Program-made: the position numbers and the translations under genes
Part shown: positions 1 to 8,453 of the stretch, piece after piece
Layout of the letters: each line of letters opens with the position of its first letter
How positions within the stretch are numbered: position 1 is the first letter of the stretch
Assembly: GCF_001984155.1 (NCBI RefSeq)
Contig: NZ_MTQO01000051.1
Span: 310,001 to 374,000, forward strand
From: Actinosynnema sp. ALI-1.44
Lineage (GTDB): Bacteria; Actinomycetota; Actinomycetes; Mycobacteriales; Pseudonocardiaceae
Direction of reading: 5' to 3'
Length of the DNA: 64,000 nt
Notes under the pieces: generated by a model
What the model was told of the DNA's origin: nothing
Seen by the model: only the letters and a program-made list of their open reading frames with translations
Database searches by the model: none

Positions 1-161
1 AGAGATATCCATGGTCGAAGGATTCTGGCGCGGGGAGTTTCGTGTCAACACTTTCTCCGAGCCGCGCGTGCGATTCTTTCACGTGCGCTCTCGACACGGT
101 CCGCATATCCGAATGAGACTGGGGACGCCAGGCGGACGGCACAACCTGAATCGAGGCGGGT
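1..161. other. Upstream region of the AHBA synthase operon
   Basis: No convincing gene is seen. A short open frame from base 11 overlaps the AHBA synthase start and looks incidental. The stretch presumably carries the promoter of the mitA-like operon. A GAGG about eight bases before the ATG at 162 is the likely ribosome binding site. I see no clean -10/-35 pair, so the promoter could also lie to the left of the window. Confidence 0.4.
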
Positions 162-1319
162 ATGGGTACGGAGTCGATGCAGTTTCCGGCGTGGCCGCAG
201 TTCGACGACGCTGAGCGCGTCGGGCTGTCCCGGGCTCTCGAGCAGGGCCAGTGGTGGCGGATCGGCGGCGACGAGGTGAAGTCCTTCGAGCGCGAGTTCG
301 CCCGGCACCACGGCGCCAACTACGCGCTCGCCGTCACGAGCGGTACCCATGCGCTGCAACTCGGTGCCGACGTACTCGGGCTCCAGCCCGGTGACGAGGT
401 GCTGGTGCCCGCGTTCACGTTCCTGTCCTCGGCGGTGGCCGTGCAGGCCATCGGTGGCGTGCCGGTCCCGGTCGACGTCGACCCGGACACCTACTGCATC
501 CGGCCGGAGGCGGCGGCCGAGGCGCTGACGTCACGGACAAGGCTGGTGATGCCGGTGCACATGGCCGGGCAGATCGCCGACATGGAGGCGTTGGACAAGC
601 TCGCCGCCGACGCGGGCGTGTTGATCCTTCAGGATGCGGCACACGCGCATGGCGCGCGCTGGCGCGGAAAACGAGTCGGCGAGCTGGGTTCCGTCGCCGC
701 GTTCAGCTTCCAGAACGGCAAGTTGATGACGGCGGGGGAGGGCGGTGCCCTGCTGTTCGACGACGAGGACCACTACCAGCGTGCCTTCTTGCGGCACAGT
801 GTCGGGCGGCCCGCGGACGACCGGTACTACCTGCACCGCACCACGGGGTCGAACCTGCGGCTCGGCGAGTTCGCCGCCGCGGTGCTGCGCGCCCAACTCG
901 GCCGCCTGGAGAACCAGGTGACGATCCGGGAGAGCCGGTGGTCCGTGCTGCGGCCACTGCTCGCCGCCATCCCCGGCGTGCGGCCGCAGGCCAGTGACGA
1001 CCGGTGCGACCGCAACCCGCACTACATGGCGATGTTCCGTGTGCCCGGGCTGACCGAGCAGAAACGCAACCTGCTGGTCGATCGCTTGGTGGCGCTGGGG
1101 ATACCGGCGTTCGTCGCGTTCCGTGCCATCTACCGGACCGACGGATTCTGGGACGCGCCCGCGCCCGCGCTGTCGGTGGACGAACTCGCCGAGCGTTGCC
1201 CCAACGCGGACGCCATCAGCGGCGACTGCGTCTGGCTGCACCACCGGGTGCTGCTCGCCGACGAGGAACAGATGCACGGTGTCGCGGCGGCAGTCGCGAG
1301 AGAGATCGCGGCGCTGTGA
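162..1319 (+). CDS. mitA: 3-amino-5-hydroxybenzoate (AHBA) synthase, RifK/MitA family
   Basis: This is a PLP-dependent DegT/DnrJ/EryC1/StrS enzyme of 385 residues, the usual length for the family. The N-terminus (FPAWPQFDDAERVGLSRALE, then GQWWRIGGDEV) and the PLP-lysine segment FSFQNGKLMTAGEGG (Lys about 187) match AHBA synthases very closely, far better than generic sugar aminotransferases. Family members aromatise 5-deoxy-5-amino-3-dehydroshikimate to AHBA. RifK is also reported to act with RifL as the aminotransferase that makes UDP-kanosamine. The start at 162 has GAGG eight bases upstream. The gene overlaps the next by four bases (GTGA). With the glycosyltransferase and deacetylase that follow, it reproduces the mitA-mitB-mitC order I recall from the Streptomyces lavendulae mitomycin cluster. 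A sugar aminotransferase is the less likely alternative. Confidence 0.93.
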   Translation: MGTESMQFPAWPQFDDAERVGLSRALEQGQWWRIGGDEVKSFEREFARHHGANYALAVTSGTHALQLGADVLGLQPGDEVLVPAFTFLSSAVAVQAIGGVPVPVDVDPDTYCIRPEAAAEALTSRTRLVMPVHMAGQIADMEALDKLAADAGVLILQDAAHAHGARWRGKRVGELGSVAAFSFQNGKLMTAGEGGALLFDDEDHYQRAFLRHSVGRPADDRYYLHRTTGSNLRLGEFAAAVLRAQLGRLENQVTIRESRWSVLRPLLAAIPGVRPQASDDRCDRNPHYMAMFRVPGLTEQKRNLLVDRLVALGIPAFVAFRAIYRTDGFWDAPAPALSVDELAERCPNADAISGDCVWLHHRVLLADEEQMHGVAAAVAREIAAL

Positions 1320-2257
1320 CCGCGCCGATCGTCGCCGGGCGCCCCACGATCAGCGTCATCGTCCCCACCAGGAACAAGGCGCCCCGGTTGCGGCTGACGC
1401 TCGCTTGTCTTGCCCAGCAACGCCTTCCGGACCCAGCACGGATGGAAGTGGTGCTGGTCGACGACGGCGCACCGGACAACACAGCGGGCAACACGGGGGA
1501 CGACACGGCGGACGTCATCGCGGAGTTCGCTCGCGGTCTGGTGCCGCTGCGGGTGGTGAGCGGCCCGCGCGCGGGGCGGGCGGCGGCTCGCAACACCGGT
1601 GCCGAGCACAGCTGGGCGGACTACCTCGTTTTCCTCGACGACGACATCCTGATCGGGCCGGACTTCGTGGCCGCGCACCTGGCCGCCGCCCGGCCACACC
1701 AGTTCGTGCACGGGCCGCTGCGCGAACTGGCCACCGCGGAACGCCTGGTGACCGACCTCGCCAACGCGTCCCCAGCCGAGGTGACGGCCCGCCGGGACGA
1801 ATTGGTGGCGGGCACCGTGAAACGGCACAGGCTGTTCGCCAACGCGCTCGAACGGGCCGTCGAGGCCATGGCCACCGGTCAGGTGCCCGATGTCGCGCCG
1901 TGGCTCGGTTCCGTGGGCGCGAACGTCGGCATGCACCGCGCCGCGTGGCGGGCCGTCGGCGGCTTCGACGAGGGGTTCGGCACGACGTGGGGCTGCGAGG
2001 ACCTCGAGCTCGGGCTTCGTCTGTACCGCTCGGGTGTGCGCCGGGCATTCGACACGCGGGCATCCGGCATCCACCTCACCCACCGGCGGCCGGACCGGTG
2101 GCACCAGCACGACGTCAACCTCGACCGGTTCCGCCGCATCCACCCGATCGCCGCCGTCCTGCACCTGCACCGGCTGCTCGGGCCGGACGGTGACGTGCAC
2201 CGCTACGTCGCCGCGGTGACCGAGACGCAGAGCGCTGACCTGGACGTGTCGGCGTGA
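1316..2257 (+). CDS. Family 2 glycosyltransferase (MitB-like)
   Basis: A GT-A fold glycosyltransferase of 313 residues. The N-terminus ISVIVPTRNKAPRLRLTL starts the nucleotide-binding fold. VFLDDDILIGPDF carries the acidic metal-binding cluster near residue 105, and GGFDEGFGTTWGCEDLELG near residues 215-235 is the usual ED acceptor-side motif. The GTG start at 1316 is chosen because it overlaps the AHBA synthase stop (GTGA); the longer upstream open frame lies inside the AHBA synthase. In mitomycin biosynthesis MitB is reported to move N-acetylglucosamine onto carrier-bound AHBA. The same role is inferred here from the neighbours, an AHBA synthase before it and a PIG-L deacetylase after it. 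The donor cannot be read from the sequence. Confidence 0.88.
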   Translation: MTAPIVAGRPTISVIVPTRNKAPRLRLTLACLAQQRLPDPARMEVVLVDDGAPDNTAGNTGDDTADVIAEFARGLVPLRVVSGPRAGRAAARNTGAEHSWADYLVFLDDDILIGPDFVAAHLAAARPHQFVHGPLRELATAERLVTDLANASPAEVTARRDELVAGTVKRHRLFANALERAVEAMATGQVPDVAPWLGSVGANVGMHRAAWRAVGGFDEGFGTTWGCEDLELGLRLYRSGVRRAFDTRASGIHLTHRRPDRWHQHDVNLDRFRRIHPIAAVLHLHRLLGPDGDVHRYVAAVTETQSADLDVSA

Positions 2258-2964
2258 AGCACATCGTGCTGTCGCCGCATCCCGACGACGCCGTGTGGTC
2301 GGTCGGGGGCAGGATCCGGTGGTGGGTGTCCCGGGGTGAGGCGACCACCGTGGTCACCGTGTTCGACGGCCCCGGCGAGGTGGACACCGACCAGTGGCGG
2401 CGAGTCGCCGAACCCGCCACCCGCCGCAGCGAGGACATCGCCGCGATCGCCTGCGTCGGCGCGCGGCGGGTGTCGCTGGGCCTGGCGGACGCGGCGGTGC
2501 GCGCCGACCGCGGTGTGCACAGGTACAGCAATCCGATGCGGCTCTTCGGCCGGATACACGACAAAGACGCCGACCTACCAGAGGTTGTGGCCGACGCGGT
2601 GGCTGGATTGCTTGCACCACATGCCGTTGTGCACGTGCCACTCGCGGCCGGGCGGCACGTGGATCACCGGCTGGTGCGGCAGGCCGCGGGACTGCTCGCG
2701 GAGCGGGGCGTGCCGATCCGGTTCTACGAGGACATCCCGTACCGGCTGCGGCCCGCCGACCACACGGGACTGCGCCCCGGCCACGAACCGGTCGACCTGG
2801 CGGGGTGGCTGAGCGCCGCGGAGCAGTACCACAGCCAAGTGGCCGTGCTGTTCGGTTCCGTCGCCGCGATGCGGGACGCGCTGAGCACACGGGCCCTCGA
2901 ATACGCACAGGGAACACCGTGGCCGCACGCGGGCCGCTACTGGACCAGCACGGAGTCCGCATGA
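2254..2964 (+). CDS. PIG-L/LmbE-family N-acetylglucosaminyl deacetylase (MitC-like)
   Basis: A zinc-dependent deacetylase of 236 residues. The signature HPDDAVWSVGG lies at residues 8-18, and the later histidine segment HVDHRLVRQAAG is in its usual place. The family removes acetyl groups from N-acetylglucosaminyl substrates, as MshB does. After the glycosyltransferase, the inferred substrate is an AHBA-linked N-acetylglucosamine, giving the free amine needed for later ring or aziridine chemistry. The GTG start overlaps the glycosyltransferase stop by four bases, so three genes are translationally coupled. A strong hairpin starts three bases after the stop and ends the operon. Confidence 0.88.
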   Translation: MKHIVLSPHPDDAVWSVGGRIRWWVSRGEATTVVTVFDGPGEVDTDQWRRVAEPATRRSEDIAAIACVGARRVSLGLADAAVRADRGVHRYSNPMRLFGRIHDKDADLPEVVADAVAGLLAPHAVVHVPLAAGRHVDHRLVRQAAGLLAERGVPIRFYEDIPYRLRPADHTGLRPGHEPVDLAGWLSAAEQYHSQVAVLFGSVAAMRDALSTRALEYAQGTPWPHAGRYWTSTESA

Positions 2965-2966
2965 GA

Positions 2967-3004
2967 ACGGGAGCGAGTCCGCGGCGTCGCAGACTCGCTC
3001 CCGT
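2967..3004. terminator. Strong hairpin terminator after the mitA-B-C-like operon
   Basis: A 13-base-pair perfect stem (ACGGGAGCGAGTC with GACTCGCTCCCGT) encloses a 12-base loop and starts three bases after the deacetylase stop. There is no U-tract, which is usual in actinobacteria. Confidence 0.85.
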
Positions 3005-3062
3005 GCACCGATGCACTAGTGCCGTCGACCGGAATGGTTCCCCGGTTCCGCTCGTGTGGGGT

Positions 3063-3115
3063 GCAACCAATGTGGCCTTCGTTGCCAAAAACGCAACCAA
3101 TGTGGCATTCGTTGC
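3063..3115. repeat. Tandem pair of 23-bp interspersed inverted-repeat units
   Basis: Two direct copies of a 23-base unit (3063-3085 and 3093-3115) begin GCAACCAATGTGG and end TTCGTTGC. Each can fold on itself through GCAAC and GTTGC. Related units lie at 47366-47418. Both places sit between the 3' ends of convergent genes, so a bidirectional terminator or a genome-wide interspersed repeat is likely. Confidence 0.75.
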
Positions 3116-3169
3116 GTTTCATGCAGGTGCATGGGATGCGCCTCGGGTGGACATATCCGGTCACGACCG

Positions 3170-4066
3170 CTAGCTCTGGAAGTCGAAAACGGGGTCCCGG
3201 GTCGCGCCGACGCGCTCCAAGGCGTCGGCCAGCAACTGGATCTGGTCGGACGAGGACGTGCACGGCAGCAGCACGAGCTCGCCGATGCCCGCCTCCGCGC
3301 AGCGAACCAGATGCGACCGCAGTTCGTCGTCGTTGGTCACGGCGTGGGCGGCCGCGAGGTCGAGGAGGTCGTCACCGCCGTAGTAGGTCCGGACGTAGGC
3401 GTCCCGGTTCTCCTTGGCGTTCTCCCCGAGGGAGAAGTAGCGGATGGTGGCGAACAGGGGCGTGCCGGACCGGCCGAGCTTCTCCCACTCCGCGCGCACC
3501 CCGGCGATCCCCTTGGCCATCAGGTCGTAGTCGAACGACGGTGCCATCCAGCCGTCGGCCACCCGCGCCGCACGCCGGAAAGCTTTGGGCACCAACCCAC
3601 CGAGCAGCATCGTCGGACGCCCGTCCGGCATCTTGGGCAGCGGCCCGGACAGCGACGACACCTCGCCGTCCCAGACCCGGCGCGCGTCGTCGAGCGTCTT
3701 GTCCAGTGTCTTGCCCCGGTCGGCGAACGGCACCCCGCTGACCTCGTAGTCGTCCGGCCAGGCACCGAGGCCGAGTCCGGCGGTGAGTCTGCCGCCCGAC
3801 AGCAGGTCCACTGTGGCCAGTTGTTTGGCCATCAGCGTCGAGTTGTTGCGCCAGCCGACGTTCAGCACCGCGGTCGTCAACCGCACCCGTTCGGTCGCCG
3901 CGGCCGCGGCGCCCAGTGCGACCAATGGGTCGAGGACGTCGTACACCAGACGGTCGATGGCGCCGAGCGAGTAGAAACCAAGACGTTCGCTCTCGGCGGC
4001 CCAGTGTGCTATCTCTTCCGCCGCACGTCCCGGTACCGCGACTGGCAGGCCGATTCCGATTTTCAC
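3170..4066 (-). CDS. LLM-class (luciferase-like) F420-dependent oxidoreductase
   Basis: About 298 residues with the bacterial-luciferase TIM-barrel pattern: an N-terminal KIGIGLPVAVPG strand, LATVDLLSGGRLTAGLGLG near residues 85-105, and the C-terminal PCTSSSDQIQ region. Family members use F420 or reduced flavin to reduce or hydroxylate small molecules. I place the start at the GTG at 4066 because a GGAG lies just upstream and the product then begins with the family-typical KIGIGLP. An ATG at 4081 in the same frame (303 residues) has no visible binding site but cannot be excluded. The gene stands alone on the minus strand, divergent from the radical SAM gene, with the 23-bp repeats after its 3' end. 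It is one of four LLM paralogues in the window. Confidence 0.85.
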   Translation of the reverse strand: MKIGIGLPVAVPGRAAEEIAHWAAESERLGFYSLGAIDRLVYDVLDPLVALGAAAAATERVRLTTAVLNVGWRNNSTLMAKQLATVDLLSGGRLTAGLGLGAWPDDYEVSGVPFADRGKTLDKTLDDARRVWDGEVSSLSGPLPKMPDGRPTMLLGGLVPKAFRRAARVADGWMAPSFDYDLMAKGIAGVRAEWEKLGRSGTPLFATIRYFSLGENAKENRDAYVRTYYGGDDLLDLAAAHAVTNDDELRSHLVRCAEAGIGELVLLPCTSSSDQIQLLADALERVGATRDPVFDFQS

Positions 4067-4331
4067 ATGGACTCCACTCATTGATCACTGATGGTGCAGC
4101 GTTCGATAAGCGTAGCAAGATAGCGCACTTGTCCGGTCGGTTGTTCCAGTGGTACGTGAGGCTCTATTGGTAGCCTGGTCACAGTGGCAAAGGGCTGTCG
4201 GCAGACCACTCTGGTGCCGACGCCGTCGACGGACTTGCGCGAGAAATTAGATGCGGGGAATACGGTCGTCACTGAGCTGTCGGTGTGGTCGGTATTGCTC
4301 CGGTCCGGGCCGAGGCTAGGAAGAGGGAAAA
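4067..4331. promoter_or_regulatory. Divergent intergenic region, LLM gene / radical SAM operon
   Basis: About 265 bases separate two divergent genes and must hold both promoters. A TAGCCT at 4171-4176 could be a -10 box, but no well-spaced -35 is seen. GAAGAGGG just before 4332 is the ribosome binding site of the radical SAM gene. The short minus-strand open frame here has no supporting feature. Confidence 0.4.
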
Positions 4332-5429
4332 ATGACCGAGATGCTGCTGGGAAATGACCTTGTCATCAACGAGGATTCGTGCAATCTCAGTTGTAACTAC
4401 TGCCTCACCGGACAGAGCAACCTGAAGGAAGGGCACCGGCTCAAACTCATCTTCGACCCCCCGAAGCGGGACACGTACTCGCCGGGAACCGAGCTGGAGG
4501 AGCGGGTGAACGCGGTGTCCGACCGGCTGCGCGCCCGGTTCCGGATGCCGCTGCTGAAAGTGACCGGCGGTGAGATCTTCCTGGTTCGCGGCATCATGGA
4601 CTTCTTGCGCAGGGAAGCGCCGAACTACGAAGTGCTCGTCGTGCAGACCAACGGCGTGCTGGTCACGGAGGAGCACCTCGAGCAGCTTCGTTCGTTCGGC
4701 AACGTGGTGCTCCAGGTTTCGCTGGACAGCCACCTCTTCTCCGGCAACAGCTACCGGGTGCAGAAGCAGGCGCTGCACGACAAGGTCATCCGGGCGATAA
4801 CCGGGATCCTGAACTCCGGAATTCCGAGCGAGATCTACACCGTGCTCAACGACAAGAGCGTCACCGAGCTTTCCGAATTCGCCGCGTGGCTGACCACGTT
4901 CGAGAACCCGCCGGTGATGTTCCCGTTCCCGGTGCGCGGCCCCGACGCCGAACAGTTCGCGGTCAAACCCGACCAGATTCACCACATCGAGCGGTTCGTC
5001 GACCGGTACGACGAGTTCCGCGGCGTGCTGCCGCCGCGCCCCTACTTCGACCGGCTGCTGAGCTTCTACCGCGAGGGCAAGCGCACCTTCCGGTGTCACC
5101 TGCCCCGGCTGGTCGTGTCCACCTTCAGCGACGGCGTCGTCACCCCGTGCCCGAACATCTGGTTCAGCGACATGGGCAAGGTGCTCGACCAGGACTGGCA
5201 GGCGGTGCTCGACAAGGTCGGCGAAACCGGGCTGTACAAGGCACTGCTGGCCGAGCGGCCCCGGCTTTCGGCCTGTCACGGCTGCTTCACCCCGTGGGAC
5301 ACGCTCTCGATGTACTTCGACGACGAGATCACGCTCGACGAGTTGTGCGCGGCGCCGACGTACTCACCCGAACCGATCCGGCGGATGCTCGAAGCCGCCA
5401 AACAGGACTATGTCCGCGGCGCGGCCTGA
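4332..5429 (+). CDS. Radical SAM enzyme with C-terminal SPASM-like cysteines
   Basis: A protein of 365 residues. The [4Fe-4S] motif CNLSCNYC gives Cys17, Cys21 and Cys24 (CxxxCxxC). The SAM-site strand LKVTGGEIFLV lies near residues 76-86. The C-terminus carries more cysteines (FRCHLPR, TPCPNIWF, SACHGCFTPWD), suggesting an auxiliary cluster of SPASM or twitch type. No B12-binding domain is present. It heads a long plus-strand operon and overlaps the ligase gene by 20 bases, so it is probably made together with it. The mitomycin cluster also encodes radical SAM proteins, but the reaction here is not deducible. The nearby transglutaminase-fold protein and peptide leave open a peptide-modifying role. 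Confidence 0.85.
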   Translation: MTEMLLGNDLVINEDSCNLSCNYCLTGQSNLKEGHRLKLIFDPPKRDTYSPGTELEERVNAVSDRLRARFRMPLLKVTGGEIFLVRGIMDFLRREAPNYEVLVVQTNGVLVTEEHLEQLRSFGNVVLQVSLDSHLFSGNSYRVQKQALHDKVIRAITGILNSGIPSEIYTVLNDKSVTELSEFAAWLTTFENPPVMFPFPVRGPDAEQFAVKPDQIHHIERFVDRYDEFRGVLPPRPYFDRLLSFYREGKRTFRCHLPRLVVSTFSDGVVTPCPNIWFSDMGKVLDQDWQAVLDKVGETGLYKALLAERPRLSACHGCFTPWDTLSMYFDDEITLDELCAAPTYSPEPIRRMLEAAKQDYVRGAA

Positions 5430-7674
5430 CCAGGCGCCAGCGGCGATCCCCGTGTACTCGCCGGACTCGCTGCGTGCCCGGCTGCGGCGGTTGCCCGGTG
5501 ACACGCGTGTCACCGGCGAACGAACCGCCGCCCGTCTGGGCGCGGAGGTCGACGAACTCGCCGCCGGACTGGACGTGCCGTACGGCGAGCCGATCGGGTA
5601 CCGGGTGCCCAACGGCGACGAGTGGGTCGTGGGGTTCCTCGGCCTGCTGCACGCCGGTGCGACACCGCTGCTGGTCGGTCAGGACGCACCGGCCAAAGAG
5701 GTCGAGCGGCTGTTCGCGGCGGCGGGTGCGCGGCGGGAACTCGTTCTCGACGGCGGGTTCCGGCTGGTCGGCGACCAGCCCGGCGACCCGGGTGGCCACG
5801 GCGTGCTGCTGGCGACCTCGGGCACCACCGGGTCGCCCAAGCTCGTGCTGCGCGACGAGCGGTCCCTGCTCACCGAAGGCGAGCGGTACCAGGCCAAAGC
5901 AGGACTCGACGGCACCGACCGGTTGGTGCTGCCGTTGCCGCTCACCCACGCCTACGCGTTGGGGTGGCTGGCAGCGGCTTTGGTGAGCGGTACCCAGGTC
6001 ATCGTGCTGGCGCCGACCGCGTTGCTGGCTGTCTCGGCGGAACTCGCCGACGGCGCGACCATTCTGGCGTTGGTGCCGACGATGGCACGGCTGCTGGCAC
6101 TGCGCGCCCGCCGCAGGCCGGTCGACGCGCCCAAGCTGCGGCTGGCGATGGTCGGCGCGGGTCCGGTCGACGAACGGCTCGATGAGGACTTCCGCACCGC
6201 TTTCGGGATCTCGACCGGGCGCAACTACGGCTCGACCGAGCTAGGCTCGGTGTTCGCTGGCCTGGCCGACCTGCCGCCGTTGTGCGTCGGCACACCCATG
6301 CCGGGCGTGCGGTACCGGATCGTGGAGGACGACGCGCCCTGCTCACCGGGGCGAGTGGGCAGCCTGGAGATCGCCGCCGGGCAGACCTGGCATCCGACCG
6401 GCGATCTGGCGGTGGCCGACGAGCAGGACCGGGTACGTGTGCTCGGCCGGGTGCACGGCGCGGTCCGCAAAGGCGGTCGCTGGGTGGCTCCGGCCGAGGT
6501 CGAATCCGTGCTGCGGGAACACCCCCACGTCGACGACGCGCAAGCGCGGGCGCGCCGTGGCCGCTTCGCCGACGAGGACTCGATTGTCGCCGACGTGGTG
6601 GTGAACGGCGTGGTCGGCGAGGCGGAGCTGCTCGCCTTCGCCAAGGAACGGCTGTCGGCCTACAAGGTGCCCGAACGCATCTACGTACGCCGGGAGTTCG
6701 AGCGCACAGCCACCGGGAAAGTGGTGGTGGGCAACGCACGCCGGTACCGACTGGGCGACGCGGCCGCGGTCATCGACGCGATGCGGGCATACCGCCGCTC
6801 GGAGCTGGTGTTCGCGCTCACCGAACTCGGTGTCCTTGACCTGTTGCGTGACGACGGCGCCGAGGCCGACCGCGTGGCCGACGAACTCTCGTTGTCCGCC
6901 GAGGCGGTGCGGGGCTTGCTCGACATCGCGGTCGACCTCGGCGTGGTGACCACCGACAGCGGGCCGGGCACGGTCCCCGCCGGGTTCGGCGAACTGCTCG
7001 GCCTGGAAGCCGAACTGTCCCGGACGTGGCTCACGCGCAAGGCCATCGTCGACACGGTCACCGCGGGCGTCACCAAGCGCCCGTTCGACACCGCGGACCT
7101 CGGTACGACGCTGCCGGACGTCTACCGCGCGGCCATGCACGGCCCGCACACCAAGGCACGCACCCGGCTCGGTGTGCGGATGCTGGGCGCACACGCGCGT
7201 GGCCGGGTACTCGAGGTGACGGCCGGGCCCGGCCGGTACCTCGCCGAGATCGCCGCGACGGGAGCCGACGTCACCGGCTGCCACCTGACGCGGGTCGGCA
7301 GGCTCGCCGGACCGCCGCATCCGTCACTGTCCGAACCGGACAACCCGGTGACGGTCGGCGACGACCCGCCCGCCTGTGCGTTCGACGCCTGCGTCGTCAC
7401 CAACGCCGTGCACGGTCCCGGTCCGGCAGCAGACCCGGCGTGGCTGCTGGACCGGTTGGTCCCGGGTGGGGTGCTGCTGGTCGACGACCTGTTCCTGCCC
7501 GGCGGCGGGCCGGGCACCGAGCTCGCACTGGACTGGCTGACCCACGGCGGCACGGCCTGGCCACGGGTGGAGCAGTGGCTGGACGCCCTCGCCGCGGCAG
7601 GGGGCTCGGTCGTCCGGACCGTGCGCCTCACACCACCGGAATGCTGCCTGATTCTCGCGAAAGAGGAACCGTAG
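5410..7674 (+). CDS. Acyl-AMP ligase fused to a methyltransferase-like domain (MitE-like N-terminus)
   Basis: A 754-residue two-part protein. Residues about 1-445 form an adenylate-forming ligase: P-loop ATSGTTGSPK near 134-143, GRNYGSTELGS near 270, PTGDL near 329, GRVHGAVRKGGRWVAPAEVE as the hinge, and the A10 lysine in ERTATGKVV near 437. Residues about 455-754 look like a small-molecule O-methyltransferase: a winged-helix-like N-terminal part (LVFALTELGVLDLL) and a Rossmann SAM motif VLEVTAGPGRYLAEIA near 601-616. In mitomycin biosynthesis MitE loads AHBA on a carrier protein, so AHBA activation is the likely job of the first half. No acyl carrier protein is found in the window. The fusion is unusual. 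The methyltransferase half could act on the activated acid or be mainly structural. Confidence 0.82.
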   Translation: MSAARPDQAPAAIPVYSPDSLRARLRRLPGDTRVTGERTAARLGAEVDELAAGLDVPYGEPIGYRVPNGDEWVVGFLGLLHAGATPLLVGQDAPAKEVERLFAAAGARRELVLDGGFRLVGDQPGDPGGHGVLLATSGTTGSPKLVLRDERSLLTEGERYQAKAGLDGTDRLVLPLPLTHAYALGWLAAALVSGTQVIVLAPTALLAVSAELADGATILALVPTMARLLALRARRRPVDAPKLRLAMVGAGPVDERLDEDFRTAFGISTGRNYGSTELGSVFAGLADLPPLCVGTPMPGVRYRIVEDDAPCSPGRVGSLEIAAGQTWHPTGDLAVADEQDRVRVLGRVHGAVRKGGRWVAPAEVESVLREHPHVDDAQARARRGRFADEDSIVADVVVNGVVGEAELLAFAKERLSAYKVPERIYVRREFERTATGKVVVGNARRYRLGDAAAVIDAMRAYRRSELVFALTELGVLDLLRDDGAEADRVADELSLSAEAVRGLLDIAVDLGVVTTDSGPGTVPAGFGELLGLEAELSRTWLTRKAIVDTVTAGVTKRPFDTADLGTTLPDVYRAAMHGPHTKARTRLGVRMLGAHARGRVLEVTAGPGRYLAEIAATGADVTGCHLTRVGRLAGPPHPSLSEPDNPVTVGDDPPACAFDACVVTNAVHGPGPAADPAWLLDRLVPGGVLLVDDLFLPGGGPGTELALDWLTHGGTAWPRVEQWLDALAAAGGSVVRTVRLTPPECCLILAKEEP

Positions 7675-7677
7675 GAC

Positions 7678-8451
7678 ATGGACACAACGACGTTTCTCGG
7701 CGAGCGGTACGGGCTCGCCGGCCGGATCGCCATCGTCACGGGTGCTTCCGGGAACATCGGCTCGGCGTGCGCCGTCGATCTCGCCAGGGCCGGTGCGACC
7801 GTGGTCGCCCACTACCACTCGAACGAACCCGCTGCCCGCAAGGTCGCCGACCAGATCACCGCGGAAGGCGGGACCTGCCTCGTCGTACAGGAGGATCTGA
7901 GCAACCCGGTCGGACCGGAGCGGTTGGTCGACCGGGTACTGCTCGAGTACGGCAGGGTCGACGTATGCGTCGCGGTCGCCGGGGTGCGAACCCGCAAACC
8001 CGCCGTCGCCACCACCGCCGCGGACGTCTCGGACCTGATGGCGACGAACTTCCACAGCGCGGTCACGCTCGCCAAGGCGTGCCTGCGGCCGATGATGCGC
8101 AACCGGTTCGGCCGGATCGTCGTGTTCGGTTCGACGGCAGGCGTCAACGGGCTCGGTGGGCACAGCGTGTACGCGGGCACGAAAGCAGCGCTGCACGCGT
8201 GGGTGTCGTCGGCCGCGGGCGAGGTCGCGGGGCGGGACATCACCGTCAACGCGGTGGCGCCCGGCGCGATCCGGGCGGACGACCTGGATTTCCACAGCGC
8301 CAGCGAGGTGGAGCTGGTGCTGAAGTTCATCGGCGCGGGCCGGATGGGGGAGCCGGATGAAGTGGCCTCGGTGGTGTCGTTCCTGTGCACCCCGGCCGCC
8401 AGCTACGTCAACGGTGCATGCGTGCAAGTCCATGGAGGAGCGAGGTTCTAG
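7678..8451 (+). CDS. Short-chain dehydrogenase/reductase (FabG-like)
   Basis: A classical SDR of 257 residues. The cofactor loop TGASGNIGSA lies near residues 21-30, the catalytic serine in VFGSTAGVNG, and the YxxxK pair in YAGTKAALHAW. The end NGACVQVHGGARF is typical of FabG-type proteins. The gene starts four bases after the ligase fusion stop, with GTAGG as a weak binding site. A similar reductase sits beside the ligase in mitomycin-type clusters. The substrate is unknown; reduction of a sugar- or acyl-derived ketone is an inference. Confidence 0.88.
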   Translation: MDTTTFLGERYGLAGRIAIVTGASGNIGSACAVDLARAGATVVAHYHSNEPAARKVADQITAEGGTCLVVQEDLSNPVGPERLVDRVLLEYGRVDVCVAVAGVRTRKPAVATTAADVSDLMATNFHSAVTLAKACLRPMMRNRFGRIVVFGSTAGVNGLGGHSVYAGTKAALHAWVSSAAGEVAGRDITVNAVAPGAIRADDLDFHSASEVELVLKFIGAGRMGEPDEVASVVSFLCTPAASYVNGACVQVHGGARF

Positions 8452-8453
8452 CG

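Noticed and set aside
41-50. A third GTGTTG/CAACAC operator near base 45
   Set aside because: Only one half-site (CAACAC) is present; the partner half at the seven-base spacing is absent.
11-214. Short plus frame before the AHBA synthase
   Set aside because: It overlaps the AHBA synthase start in another frame, has no good ribosome site and no recognisable product.
3063-3115. CRISPR array
   Set aside because: Only two units with a seven-base gap, each a small palindrome. There is no run of repeats with unique spacers and no cas gene.
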